From an endosymbiont of Lamellibrachia barhami (GTDB lineage Bacteria > Pseudomonadota > Gammaproteobacteria > Chromatiales > Chromatiaceae), in contig NZ_JAAVSH020000001.1 of assembly GCF_011947365.2 (NCBI RefSeq), positions 2,048,764-2,091,952 on the forward strand: a stretch of DNA of 43,189 nt. The letters are read 5' to 3'. The notes under the pieces are model-generated. The model made no database searches. It saw only the letters and a program-made list of their open reading frames with translations, and had not been told where the DNA came from. Position 1 is the stretch's first letter. Each line of letters begins with the position of its first letter. Below, in pieces: positions 34,299-42,842 of the stretch. A program made the translations under genes and the position numbers.

Positions 34299-34549
34299 AG
34301 TTTTCGTTTCCGGGTGGGGTGAACTTAGCGGGGCATTATAGAATTTGACGCCAGACCGGTAAACTGGATAGCCTGACGAATGGTAAAAATAGCGGTAAAA
34401 ATCGAATATTGAACGATTATTTCCCTGAAATCAGGGGTTCGCGGCAGGAAAAACCGTCCCGAAAGAGTGGAAAACACGGAATCGTAGGTGTCGCGATTGA
34501 TGCGGTTCGTTGTACTCACCACATCCTACTCATCAAGTGACAGCAGGCA

Positions 34550-35899
34550 ATGCAACCAGAACGCAATAATCAACGCGACATCTATACCATCTCCCGTCTT
34601 GTCCGGGAGACCCGTGCTGTGCTGGAAGGCAGCTTCCCGCTGCTCTGGATCGAGGGTGAGATATCCAACCTCGCAAAACCGGCCTCCGGGCATATCTACT
34701 TCTCCCTGAAGGACGAGGCAGCCCAGGTACGCTGCGCCATGTTCCGCATGAAGCGGCAGCGTCTGCGTTTTCAACCGGAGAACGGTCAGCAGGTGTTGAT
34801 CCGCGCCAGAATCAGCCTCTACGAGGCAAGAGGGGAATTCCAGCTCATCGCGGAGCATATGGAGCCCTCCGGTGAAGGGGCGCTGCGGCTCGCCTTCGAC
34901 CAACTCAAACAGAAGCTGGCGGATGAGGGACTCTTCGACAGCCGCCACAAACAGCCACTGCCCAGCCTGCCGGGACAGATCGGTCTCATCACCTCGCCTT
35001 CAGGCGCCGCCGTGCGCGATCTGTTGACCGTGCTGCAACGGCGCTTTCCGGCGATACCCGTGGTCATCTATCCGGTGGCGGTACAGGGCAGAGAGGCCCC
35101 GGCACAGATCATCCGCAAAATCGAACTCGCCAACCGCCGGGCCGAGTGCGACCTGCTGATCCTCAGCCGTGGAGGCGGTTCCCTTGAGGATCTGCAGGCC
35201 TTCAACGATGAGCAGGTGGCCCGTGCAGTCTATGCCTCCAGAATTCCACTGGTCACCGGCATCGGCCACGAGATCGACTTCACGATTGCCGACTTCGTCG
35301 CTGATCAGCGGGCCGCCACACCCTCGGCTGCCGCCGAGCTGGTCAGCCCCGATCAAGCAGCCTGGCGGCTTCGACTGCAGCGTCTCCAGCAGCAGATGAC
35401 CCTGCGCTGGCAGCAGCAGTTCTCAAACTACCGGGAGCGACTGGAGAGTCTGTCGGGACGACTGGAACGCCAGCACGTCGGGCAGCGCCTGTTGCAGCGT
35501 AGCCAACGCCTGGATGAACTGACTCAACGGCTGCATCAGATCCAAAGACAACTGGCGGAGCGGCAACAGAGCCATCTGCAGAGCCTGCAGACCCGTCTTC
35601 TGGCCCAATCACCGGAGTGGCAGATCGAACGTCTGAAGTTCAGCCACAAGACACTGCAGTCACGCTTGCGCCAGCAAATCGAAGGGAAGATCGCCGGACA
35701 ACTCAACCGTCTGAGCCAACTGGCAAGGGATCTGCATACCCTGAGTCCACTGAATACCCTGGAACGGGGTTATGCCATCGTCTCCCGCGAGAAGGACGGC
35801 CAGATCATCCATGCAGCAGCCGAGGTGGCAGTGGGTGATACAGTCAAGGCAAGAGTCGCCAGGGGGCAACTGATCTGTCAGGTAACCTCCGTCGGTTAA
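34550..35899 (+). CDS. xseA: Exodeoxyribonuclease VII large subunit
   Basis: The catalytic subunit of ExoVII, a metal-independent single-strand DNA exonuclease built with many copies of XseB. The 449 residues show an N-terminal OB fold (YTISRLVRETRAVLEGSF, LWIEGEISNLAKPASGH), the catalytic core (GLITSPSGAAVRDLLTVLQR, DLLILSRGGGSLEDLQAFND, TGIGHEIDFTIADFVADQRA, TPSAAAEL) and a long Gln/Arg-rich coiled coil at about 280-390 that carries XseB. It is divergent from guaB, a common arrangement. xseB is not here. Confidence 0.97.
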   Translation: MQPERNNQRDIYTISRLVRETRAVLEGSFPLLWIEGEISNLAKPASGHIYFSLKDEAAQVRCAMFRMKRQRLRFQPENGQQVLIRARISLYEARGEFQLIAEHMEPSGEGALRLAFDQLKQKLADEGLFDSRHKQPLPSLPGQIGLITSPSGAAVRDLLTVLQRRFPAIPVVIYPVAVQGREAPAQIIRKIELANRRAECDLLILSRGGGSLEDLQAFNDEQVARAVYASRIPLVTGIGHEIDFTIADFVADQRAATPSAAAELVSPDQAAWRLRLQRLQQQMTLRWQQQFSNYRERLESLSGRLERQHVGQRLLQRSQRLDELTQRLHQIQRQLAERQQSHLQSLQTRLLAQSPEWQIERLKFSHKTLQSRLRQQIEGKIAGQLNRLSQLARDLHTLSPLNTLERGYAIVSREKDGQIIHAAAEVAVGDTVKARVARGQLICQVTSVG

Positions 35900-35921
35900 C
35901 CCGGTAGCGGAATCAAACCGC

Positions 35922-38315
35922 TCACTCCCCAACCGTGTGACCAGACAGGGACAACCTCAAGGCAAACCACTCTGCCAAGCGCGCCTGAACCTTGCCGTTG
36001 AGTGTCTCCTCTGAATAGATCCCTTGATCATCCGCCACTCCGGCGGGTAATCCCGTCAGCAACTCCAGCGCCTGCTCCACATGCTTTACGGCATACACAT
36101 GGAATTGCCCCGCTTCTGCCGCCTCGACAACGGCGCGCTTCAACATCAGATCCCGCATATTCGTCTCGGGAATAATGACACCCTGTGTACCATCCAGACC
36201 CCGTTTGTCACAGATATCGAAAAAACCCTCAATCTTCTCGCAAACGCCGCCAATCGGCTGCATCTCACCATGCTGATTGACGGAGCCGGTGATCGCCAAA
36301 GACTGGCGGATTGGAATATCCCCCAGTACGGATAAAAGCGCACATAGTTCACCGGCGGAGGCGCTGTCTCCCTCCACTTCTCCATAGGTCTGTTCGAAAA
36401 CCAGGGTGGCGGCCACGGAGAGTGGCTGATAACGCGCGTAGCGGCGATTGAGATAAGCCGCCAGGATGAAGACGCCCTTGCTGTGAATGGGACCGCCCTG
36501 ATCCACTTCCCGCTCGATGTCGATGACTTCACCGCTGCCAATCCGGACAGTGGCACTGATTCGATTTGGCAGACCAAAAGCGTGATCACCCACCTGAACC
36601 TCGGCGAGGCCGTTCACCCGTCCCAATTGAACGCCGTCAGTATCGATCATGAGGGTGCCCTTCAGGATCTCCTCCTGCATCAATTCACAATATTGACTCA
36701 CGCGGCGCAACTGCTGCTGTATGGCCCACTGAACATGCTCGACCCCGATCGATTCACTGCCGAGCGCTTCTGCCCTGTAATCCGCTTCTTTCAGCAGATC
36801 CAGCAGACTGCCGATGTGCAACGACAACTTTTCACCGTTCCCGGCATTTCTGGCGGCCTCTTCGATGAGGCGCTGAACCGCAGCCTTGGTAACGGGACGC
36901 AACCCCTCCTGTCGCTGCAACGTCGCAATAAGCCGCGCAAACATCTCATCGTTACCGTTCTCCCGTGGCAGTGACTCGGAAAAATCAGCCACCACCTTGA
37001 AGAGTGTGCCGAAGTCAGAATCGTAGGCCTTCAACAGATGGTATATCTGACGGTCACCGATCAGCACCACTTTAAGATCAATCGGGATAGGATCGGGTTC
37101 CAGGGTGATCGTGCTGAGCATGCTGAGTTGCCGCTCCAGCGGTTCAATACGAATCTCACGAGCGTTCAGTGTGCGTTTCAGAGCATCCCAGGCAAACCCA
37201 TTCGACAGCAACTTCTCGGCGTCCAGCACCAGAAACCCGTCGTTGGCCCGGTGCAGCGCACCAGGCTTGATGAGGGTAAAATCGGTGGCCAGCGTACCCA
37301 TGCGGGCCTGGTGTTCCACCCTGCCCAATAGATTCTGATAGGTGGGGTTGGGTTCGTAGATAATCGGCACCGCCGGTCCATCCCGGTTGTCCACCAACAG
37401 ATTGATCCTGTAACGCGTAAAACGGGGATCATCTGCCTCGATAAGATTCCCCGCTTCATCTTCGTTATTGAGAAAGCGCTCGAGGTTGTCGAGTACGTCC
37501 GACCTGACCTGATCGAGATAGCTGACCAGTTCCGCCTGTTCCACATATTTGCGGGTCAGTTCACCCACCAGCCGATTGACAACCAGCTCGGCCACCTCCT
37601 GCTCCAGCGCCTTGTAACGCACGCGCATCTCGCGCTGCCATAGTGGAATCTGCCCCAGGGTATCCCTGAGCTCCCGGTGAAACGCCTCGATTTTGGACTC
37701 TATCTCCGCGCGTTCTTTCTCCGGCAGTTCCCGAAACGCCTCGGCACTGAGGATCTTGTCGTCCTTCAACGGCACCAGCGAGTAGCCGTTGGGCGAGTGG
37801 AGTAAGGCAATGCCCTGCTCCCGGGTCCTGTCACCAAAATCCGCAGCTATCTTCTCTTCCTGCTTCTGCAACGAAGCGGTGATCTCCTCGGCCCGGTGAC
37901 GAAACTCTTTGCTCTGCAGTGCCGCCGGAATTGCGCCCAGCAGGTCGCCCACCAGAACCTCCATATCCTGGCGCAGCATCCTGCCCATACCGGGAGGCAG
38001 GCAGAGGGTCTGCGGTTGATTGGGATCATCAAAGTTGGCGACGTAACACCAATCGAGTGAACATTTGCCGGCAGGCTGACTGAGCCTGTTCAGGGTATCG
38101 GTAACGACCCGGTGACGCCCCACGCCGGTGGAACCCATGACGTAGAGGTTATAGCCCTCATGAGAAATGCCCACACCAAAACGGAGCGACTCCAATACCC
38201 GTTCCTGCCCGATGGTTTCAAGGAGGATCTCAAGGGTTTCAGTGGTGCTGAAGTCAAGCCCGCCAAGCTCACATGCATGATAGAGCAGGGAGGCATCGAG
38301 GGACTTGATATCCAT
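35922..38315 (-). CDS. Lon-like ATP-dependent protease (LonB/YcbZ type)
   Basis: A 797-residue protein combining an AAA-type ATPase region of the AAA_32 family with a C-terminal Lon protease domain. The nucleotide loop is GSTGVGRHRVV instead of a classical GxxGxGK[ST], as in relatives of E. coli YcbZ. Helical arms at about 120-260 are followed by DNRDGPAVPIIYEPNPTYQN and GFLVLDAEKLL. The protease part has the serine in EGDSASAGELCALLS and the lysine in GGVCEKIEGFFDICD, a Ser-Lys dyad. It lacks the Lon N-terminal substrate domain. Its start lies 2 bases after the host-attachment-family gene, so the two are co-translated. Substrate unknown. Confidence 0.92.
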   Translation of the reverse strand: MDIKSLDASLLYHACELGGLDFSTTETLEILLETIGQERVLESLRFGVGISHEGYNLYVMGSTGVGRHRVVTDTLNRLSQPAGKCSLDWCYVANFDDPNQPQTLCLPPGMGRMLRQDMEVLVGDLLGAIPAALQSKEFRHRAEEITASLQKQEEKIAADFGDRTREQGIALLHSPNGYSLVPLKDDKILSAEAFRELPEKERAEIESKIEAFHRELRDTLGQIPLWQREMRVRYKALEQEVAELVVNRLVGELTRKYVEQAELVSYLDQVRSDVLDNLERFLNNEDEAGNLIEADDPRFTRYRINLLVDNRDGPAVPIIYEPNPTYQNLLGRVEHQARMGTLATDFTLIKPGALHRANDGFLVLDAEKLLSNGFAWDALKRTLNAREIRIEPLERQLSMLSTITLEPDPIPIDLKVVLIGDRQIYHLLKAYDSDFGTLFKVVADFSESLPRENGNDEMFARLIATLQRQEGLRPVTKAAVQRLIEEAARNAGNGEKLSLHIGSLLDLLKEADYRAEALGSESIGVEHVQWAIQQQLRRVSQYCELMQEEILKGTLMIDTDGVQLGRVNGLAEVQVGDHAFGLPNRISATVRIGSGEVIDIEREVDQGGPIHSKGVFILAAYLNRRYARYQPLSVAATLVFEQTYGEVEGDSASAGELCALLSVLGDIPIRQSLAITGSVNQHGEMQPIGGVCEKIEGFFDICDKRGLDGTQGVIIPETNMRDLMLKRAVVEAAEAGQFHVYAVKHVEQALELLTGLPAGVADDQGIYSEETLNGKVQARLAEWFALRLSLSGHTVGE

Positions 38316-38317
38316 CG

Positions 38318-38716
38318 TCAGAGATATTCGGGCAGATGTTTCCTGATCTGTGCCGGATCCATTGCCGCGAGGTTTTTATCGACCTCACCGAGAATCATCT
38401 GTTTCAGTGAATCGCTTTCATGCTTACGCAGCATGCCAAGAAAAGCGGGGGCCGCCAGCAGATAGAGCTTGCGGAACTCGCCGGTTTTACGTCCCGCCTC
38501 AAGGGTGGCGCATACATGCGCGGCAAAACGATCGGCACCGTCCTGCTTGTGTTCATCCGGCTCCCCTTCAGGTTTGTCAGAAATGAGATCACCTTCATGC
38601 AGACGTGCCTCAGGGTGGCTTAGTGTCTGGATCTCCTGCAAAGACCCGGCGGACTTATCTACTGTAAAAATTCTTGCACGGCTCGCATCTGCTGCAACTA
38701 CCCAAGTTATCGACAT
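38318..38716 (-). CDS. Host attachment (BaeRF-like) family protein
   Basis: A 132-residue protein of the 'host attachment' family, named from plant-associated bacteria but related in fold to release-factor-like proteins. Family features are ITWVVAADASRARIFTVDK, the acidic linker DLISDKPEGEPDEHKQDGAD, RFAAHVCATLEAGRKTGEFR and LYLLAAPAFLGMLRKHESD. AGGGGAG precedes the ATG at 38716; a 16-codon in-frame extension upstream lacks homology. It is coupled to the Lon-like protease gene 2 bases downstream. A stress or ribosome-linked role has been suggested for relatives; no role can be read here. Confidence 0.87.
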   Translation of the reverse strand: MSITWVVAADASRARIFTVDKSAGSLQEIQTLSHPEARLHEGDLISDKPEGEPDEHKQDGADRFAAHVCATLEAGRKTGEFRKLYLLAAPAFLGMLRKHESDSLKQMILGEVDKNLAAMDPAQIRKHLPEYL

Positions 38717-38857
38717 ATTGAACTCCCCTGTTATTTTAATTGAGCGACTGCCTACTACCTTCAACCAGACCGTATCAATACGGCCCGATCAAGCTGTCTC
38801 TACTTAAAGATTAAACCCGTTTGCATCAACTGGCTATTGCGCGAAATCAGGAATCAC

Positions 38858-40303
38858 TCAGATTTCCGTTGAACGAATCACCATCATCTTCTCCACCTGC
38901 ATATCCCGCATGGAGTGAGGGATGCCGCCAACCCCCATCCCCGACTGCCGCAGACCCGCAAACGGCATCCAGTCAACGCGAAAGGCAGTGAACTGATTGA
39001 CCATCACGGCAGATGCGTTGAGGCGACGGTAGGCCCGCAACGAGGTCTCAAGACTCTTGGTGAAGATTGCGGATTGAAAGGCATAGGGGAGAGAATTTGC
39101 CCGTTCGAGGGCCTCATCGAGGTCGTCGTAACTGTAGACGCAGATCACGGGACCAAAGACCTCCAGCGTGCTGACTTTCGCATCGGCTGGAGGATTGAGC
39201 AGCACAGTGGCGGGATAACAGGTCTCGGAGATCGGCTCGCCGCCGCAGAGCAGTTCCGCCCCAGTCTGCACGGCTTCAGTCACCCACTCATGGATGCGCT
39301 CCACTTCACGGGGACGGATCAAAGGCCCGATGGCTGTTGCCTCCTGCACCGGATCACCCACAGCCATGGCACTGCCCTCTTTCGCCAGTCCCTCGGCAAG
39401 TTGCCGCGCTATCGATCGCTGGGCGAACACGCGCTGGACGGAAACGCAGACCTGGCCGGCATGGTAGAACCCCCCCTTGGCCAGCAGCGGCATGGCATCA
39501 TCGAGATCCGCATCCGCAGCGACGATTACGGGCGCCGCCCCCCCGTGCTCAAGCGCGCAGCGAGTGCCGGGATAGAGCTGTGAACGCAGCCACCAGCCCA
39601 CCTTTGCACTGCCGATAAAGGAGAAGAAATCGACCCGAGGATCGGTCACCAACTTGGTAGCCACCTTATGGTCACTTGTCACCAGGCCCTGTACCCATCC
39701 CTCGGGCAGTCCGGCTTCCAGCAGGATCTCGATGAAGTGCATGCATGAGAGTGGCGTATCCTCCGCCGGTTTCACGATCACAGGGCAGCCTGTGGCCACC
39801 GCCGGTCCCACCTGATGCACAATCAGGTTCAACGGGTGGTTGAATGCGCTCACCGCCACCACCACGCCGATCGGTTCGCGACGGGTAAATGCGAGATGTC
39901 CCAGGGAAGCGGCGTTCACCCCCATCGGTATCTCTTCGCCGCCCTCGGTGCGCAGGGTCTCGATGCAGATCTGTATGCCGTCGATGGCGCGGGCCACCTC
40001 GACCCTGGAATCCAGCAGTGGCTTGCCGCCTTCCCGTGCCGCCTCCAACGCCAACTGTTCGGCCCGCTCCTGCATAATCTCACCGGCACGCCTCAGGATG
40101 ATGATGCGCTCGGCAGCCGTCAGCCAACCATCCCGATTCTGAAACAGGGCGTGGGCCTTGGCCAGCGCCTGATCGACCCCCTTTTCATCCAGCGTGTCGA
40201 TGGTGGCAATAGGTGACTGATCGTAGGGGGCAGTGATCTCCAGGGAACCTGCCGGCTCGATATCGCCTGCAATCATGTGGGGAAAGTGGGGTAGCTGATT
40301 CAC
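38858..40303 (-). CDS. NAD(P)-dependent aldehyde dehydrogenase
   Basis: A 481-residue aldehyde dehydrogenase-family enzyme. Present are VVAVSAFNHPLNLIVHQVGP, the cofactor loop FIGSAKVGWWLRSQL, the general-base region ALEHGGAAPVIV (Glu), the catalytic-cysteine loop GFYHAGQVCVSVQRVF and EVFGPVICVYSYDDL. Residues around GQVCVSVQRV and LEHGG suit the lactaldehyde/glycolaldehyde/phosphonoacetaldehyde branch, but the substrate cannot be fixed. GGAGAG lies 9 bases before the start. It follows the small membrane-protein gene by 18 bases. Confidence 0.9.
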   Translation of the reverse strand: MNQLPHFPHMIAGDIEPAGSLEITAPYDQSPIATIDTLDEKGVDQALAKAHALFQNRDGWLTAAERIIILRRAGEIMQERAEQLALEAAREGGKPLLDSRVEVARAIDGIQICIETLRTEGGEEIPMGVNAASLGHLAFTRREPIGVVVAVSAFNHPLNLIVHQVGPAVATGCPVIVKPAEDTPLSCMHFIEILLEAGLPEGWVQGLVTSDHKVATKLVTDPRVDFFSFIGSAKVGWWLRSQLYPGTRCALEHGGAAPVIVAADADLDDAMPLLAKGGFYHAGQVCVSVQRVFAQRSIARQLAEGLAKEGSAMAVGDPVQEATAIGPLIRPREVERIHEWVTEAVQTGAELLCGGEPISETCYPATVLLNPPADAKVSTLEVFGPVICVYSYDDLDEALERANSLPYAFQSAIFTKSLETSLRAYRRLNASAVMVNQFTAFRVDWMPFAGLRQSGMGVGGIPHSMRDMQVEKMMVIRSTEI

Positions 40304-40321
40304 GAAATCTCTCCGTATGTT

Positions 40322-40519
40322 CTACTTTTGTTCAGGCCGTTTGCGATTCATATACGCGGTCAGCGCTATCGCACCGAAGAGCGCATAGAGCACTGCATCC
40401 TGCTCCTCTGCGCCGAACCAGATCGCGCCATAACCGGCGACCGCTGCCCCCAATCCGCCAAAGGCAAAACCACGCATGACGCGGCAGAGGGTGCAATTCA
40501 TGTGGTTGGTTTTCGGCAT
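40322..40519 (-). CDS. Small two-helix membrane protein with CxxC
   Basis: A 65-residue hypothetical protein. A CTLC motif at the N-terminus is followed by two hydrophobic helices (GFAFGGLGAAVAGYGAIWFG and VLYALFGAIALTAYM) and a basic tail (NRKRPEQK), suggesting an inner-membrane protein with its C-terminus in the cytoplasm. No family is recognised. It lies 18 bases upstream of the aldehyde dehydrogenase gene. The ribosome-binding site is weak. Confidence 0.6.
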   Translation of the reverse strand: MPKTNHMNCTLCRVMRGFAFGGLGAAVAGYGAIWFGAEEQDAVLYALFGAIALTAYMNRKRPEQK

Positions 40520-40590
40520 TTAATGCTGTTTGTTCAGAAGTTTAGTTGAAGTTGGAACTAGAGACTCCCTGAAGCAGTTCAGGACAGACA

Positions 40591-41019
40591 CTAAATGACA
40601 AGGCGTTTGACGCATTCGAGATAGGCCTGCTCATCCGGCATCCGCTTGTTGACCTGCGCCTCCCAAAGCATATGCGCGAGACACTCCATCAATTGGTGTT
40701 CCGCCTCGTGGGCATCTCCAATACGTTGGGTCAGCCGTTGGTAGAGCCCGGCGACCCCATTCGGACGATCAGTGGAGAGTTGCTCCTGCAGACTAATGTG
40801 CATGCCCATATGCAGAAACGGATTGCTCTCACCGTCTTCCGGCAGAAACTCCCGGCTCAATGCTGCTTCACGGTCGTCCAGCAGTTTATGGTATTCAGGA
40901 TGTTCAGCCACTACGGCAGCGATCATCTGTTCAAGCGGCTCCAGTGGTTTACCCTGAATCCGCTTCTGCCAGGCATCCACAAAGACCTGCCGGATCTGAT
41001 TTCTATCGCTGCCAAACAC
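40591..41019 (-). CDS. DUF1841 family protein
   Basis: A 142-residue soluble protein of the DUF1841 family, found in proteobacteria with unknown function. The family start MFGSDRNQIRQVFVDAW and the pattern NPFLHMGMHISLQEQLSTDR and HQLMECLAHMLWEAQ are clear; conserved His residues hint at metal binding. The start is GTG. It follows the DUF302 gene by 17 bases in the cluster nth-DUF302-DUF1841. Confidence 0.9.
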   Translation of the reverse strand: MFGSDRNQIRQVFVDAWQKRIQGKPLEPLEQMIAAVVAEHPEYHKLLDDREAALSREFLPEDGESNPFLHMGMHISLQEQLSTDRPNGVAGLYQRLTQRIGDAHEAEHQLMECLAHMLWEAQVNKRMPDEQAYLECVKRLVI

Positions 41020-41036
41020 AGAATAGGAATTCCGGG

Positions 41037-41492
41037 TCAGGGTCTGGTCGAAACACGGGCGAACTTGGCCAATATACCGGTCATCTTCTTCTTGACCTTG
41101 GGTCGATTATCGATCCCGAAACGGTTGAGCATATAACCCGGACGAGTATAGCTGAACCAGACATGGCCCTCGGCATCCTTCCAGACCAACACCTTGAGCG
41201 GCAGGTCGAGGCCGACCCGTTGATCGCTCTTCATCAGGGGAGTCCCCGCCTTCGGACTGCCGAAGATCAAGAGTTGGGTCGGACGTAGCGTTTTGCCTAT
41301 TTTCTCCGCCCCTTTGGCGTGGTCGATACGCGCGAAGACCCGCATGCCTGCCGTTTTAACCACCGTCTCCAGACGATCCATGGTCTTCTGCACGCCGAAT
41401 TGACTGCGCATGTTTACCAAGCCGTTTCCAGCTTGAACGCTGGCTGACAACAAAAAGAAAAAGGCGAAAAGAGAGAGCGCTATTCGATGCAT
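41037..41492 (-). CDS. Secreted DUF302 protein
   Basis: A 151-residue exported protein: a signal peptide (MHRIALSLFAFFFLLSASVQ, cut near AGNG) precedes a DUF302 domain with TMDRLETVVKTAGMRVFARI, LRPTQLLIFGSPKAGTPLMK and LDLPLKVLVWKDAEGHVWFS. Such domains occur in periplasmic proteins, often beside redox or copper-related genes, with no fixed function. It lies between nth and DUF1841. Confidence 0.9.
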   Translation of the reverse strand: MHRIALSLFAFFFLLSASVQAGNGLVNMRSQFGVQKTMDRLETVVKTAGMRVFARIDHAKGAEKIGKTLRPTQLLIFGSPKAGTPLMKSDQRVGLDLPLKVLVWKDAEGHVWFSYTRPGYMLNRFGIDNRPKVKKKMTGILAKFARVSTRP

Positions 41493-41528
41493 TGGTAAAA
41501 CTCCTAAAAAGATTTCAACCCCGTAGAT

Positions 41529-42161
41529 TTACGACGTCTTCTCCTTGAATTCACAAAGATCCTCAATCACACAGCTGCCGCAACGTGGTTTTCTGGCGAC
41601 GCAGGTATAACGCCCATGCAGAATAAGCCAGTGGTGGGCATCCTGCAGGAAGGCTTCTGGTGTCCAGCGCAGCAGTTTTTTCTCCACCTCAAGCGGCGTC
41701 TTTCCTGGCGCCAGCCGGGTCCGGTTCCCAACCCTGAAGATATGGGTATCCACTGCCATTGTGGGCTGTCCGAAAGCAGTATTCAACACCACATTTGCAG
41801 TCTTGCGGCCAACACCTGGCAGCGCCTCCAGTGCTAGTCGCCCATTCGGCACTTCACTGTCGTGAATATCGATCAGCATACGGCAGGTCTGGATGATATT
41901 TTTTGCTTTGGAATTGAACAGTCCGATGGTCTTGATGTACGCCTTCAAACCCGTTTCGCCAAGTTCTAAGATCGCTTCCGGCGTATTGGCAACCGGAAAC
42001 AGGCGCGCAGTTGCCTTATTGACGCCCTTATCCGTCGCCTGAGCAGAGAGGATCACCGCCAGCAGCAGTTCAAAGGGGGTTCGATAGTTGAGTTCGGTAG
42101 TCGGATTTGGATTAGCCGCCTGCAGGCGCTCGAAAATGGCCTGCCGTTTTTCCTTATTCAT
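41529..42161 (-). CDS. nth: Endonuclease III
   Basis: A base-excision repair glycosylase/AP-lyase for oxidised pyrimidines. The 210-residue protein has the helix-hairpin-helix LEALPGVGRKTANVVLNTAF including the catalytic lysine, the catalytic aspartate in VDTHIFRVGNR, and the 4Fe-4S loop CVARKPRCGSCVIEDLC with the Cys-X6-Cys-X2-Cys-X5-Cys spacing. N-terminal KEKRQAIFERLQAANP is standard. Its first 22 bases, including the ATG, are repeated 171 bases upstream beyond a REP element. Confidence 0.98.
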   Translation of the reverse strand: MNKEKRQAIFERLQAANPNPTTELNYRTPFELLLAVILSAQATDKGVNKATARLFPVANTPEAILELGETGLKAYIKTIGLFNSKAKNIIQTCRMLIDIHDSEVPNGRLALEALPGVGRKTANVVLNTAFGQPTMAVDTHIFRVGNRTRLAPGKTPLEVEKKLLRWTPEAFLQDAHHWLILHGRYTCVARKPRCGSCVIEDLCEFKEKTS

Positions 42162-42333
42162 GAGGCAATATTAAAGGCTGGCAAATCGAAGTTTTCCTGA
42201 ATCATGTGCCAAGCATGTAGGCCCGATCAAGCGTAGCGGATCGGGCATCCAAACTATGGAAGAACGATATAGGTTGCCGGTTCCGCTACGCTTGAACCGG
42301 CCTTCTACATGCTGCCGTTTTTCCTTATTCATG
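42141..42333. repeat. 22-bp direct repeat of the nth 5' end
   Basis: CTGCCGTTTTTCCTTATTCA plus TG occurs at 42141-42162 (nth start) and again at 42312-42333, and the following 15 bases are also similar. The copies bracket the twin-REP element, as if a small target duplication accompanied its insertion. Confidence 0.85.
42212..42313. repeat. Twin inverted REP (BIME-like) element
   Basis: A 102-bp element bounded by AGCATGTAG and its complement. Each half forms a hairpin: GCCCGATC/GATCGGGC (42221-42246) and CCGGTTC/GAACCGG (42277-42300). The two loops are exact complements of one another (AAGCGTAGCG and CGCTACGCTT). Such GCGTAGCG-loop palindromes are typical of REP sequences moved by RAYT transposases; none is encoded in the window. 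Confidence 0.85.
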
Positions 42334-42353
42334 GGGATAATAATAAAGGTTCA

Positions 42354-42447
42354 AGGTAAAAGGCTAAAGGTGGCCGTACCAAATAGACAGACCGAGATGC
42401 TTCGTCATTCCCGACGCTTTTCGCCTTTCGCCTTTCGCCTTTTACCT
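42354..42447. repeat. Inverted-repeat element, 17-bp arms
   Basis: AGGTAAAAGGCTAAAGG at 42354-42370 matches the complement of 42431-42447 with one mismatch. The right arm lies in a TTTCGCC triple repeat (42418-42438). It abuts the 3' end of the arsC-like gene and may serve as its terminator or be another MITE-like relic. Confidence 0.7.
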
Positions 42448-42452
42448 ATCCC

Positions 42453-42842
42453 TTAATTAATCCGCGTCAGAAGATCCAGCACCCGGTGTTCGATCTCATC
42501 CCTGACCACGTTGAACTCGTCCGGCGGCAGTGTTTTGGGATCAGGAAGATCCCAGTCTTCACGGATTAACGCCGGAATATGGGAACATCGATCACCGCAC
42601 CCCATGGTGATAACAAAATCGAACTGCGCATCGGGCAGGTCACTGAACGATTTGGAGTGGTGTATCGTCAGGTCGCATCCCTTCTCCTGCATCGCGGCAA
42701 TCGCCTTGGGATTGACCTGGCCACTGGGATTGGAACCGGCACTGAAGGCCTTCAAATGGTTACTGCCATGCAGCCGCGCAAAGGCCTCAGCCATCTGACT
42801 GCGATTGGAATTCTCCACGCATACAAATAGAACAGCTTTCAT
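42453..42842 (-). CDS. ArsC-type arsenate reductase / low-molecular-weight phosphatase
   Basis: A 129-residue protein of the thioredoxin-coupled arsenate reductase branch of low-molecular-weight tyrosine phosphatases. The P-loop CVENSNRSQMAEAF (CX5R) holds the nucleophile; FSAGSNPSGQVNPKAI, DFVITMGCGDRC (with the second and third redox cysteines) and WDLPDPKTLP with the catalytic Asp follow. These extra cysteines favour arsenate reduction over phosphatase action. No arsR or arsenite pump lies next to it in the window. Confidence 0.88.
   Translation of the reverse strand: MKAVLFVCVENSNRSQMAEAFARLHGSNHLKAFSAGSNPSGQVNPKAIAAMQEKGCDLTIHHSKSFSDLPDAQFDFVITMGCGDRCSHIPALIREDWDLPDPKTLPPDEFNVVRDEIEHRVLDLLTRIN

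Noticed and set aside
34299-34549. Regulatory RNA between guaB and xseA
   Set aside because: Only a small CCCTGA/TCAGGG hairpin near 34423-34437 is visible; the region most simply holds divergent promoters.
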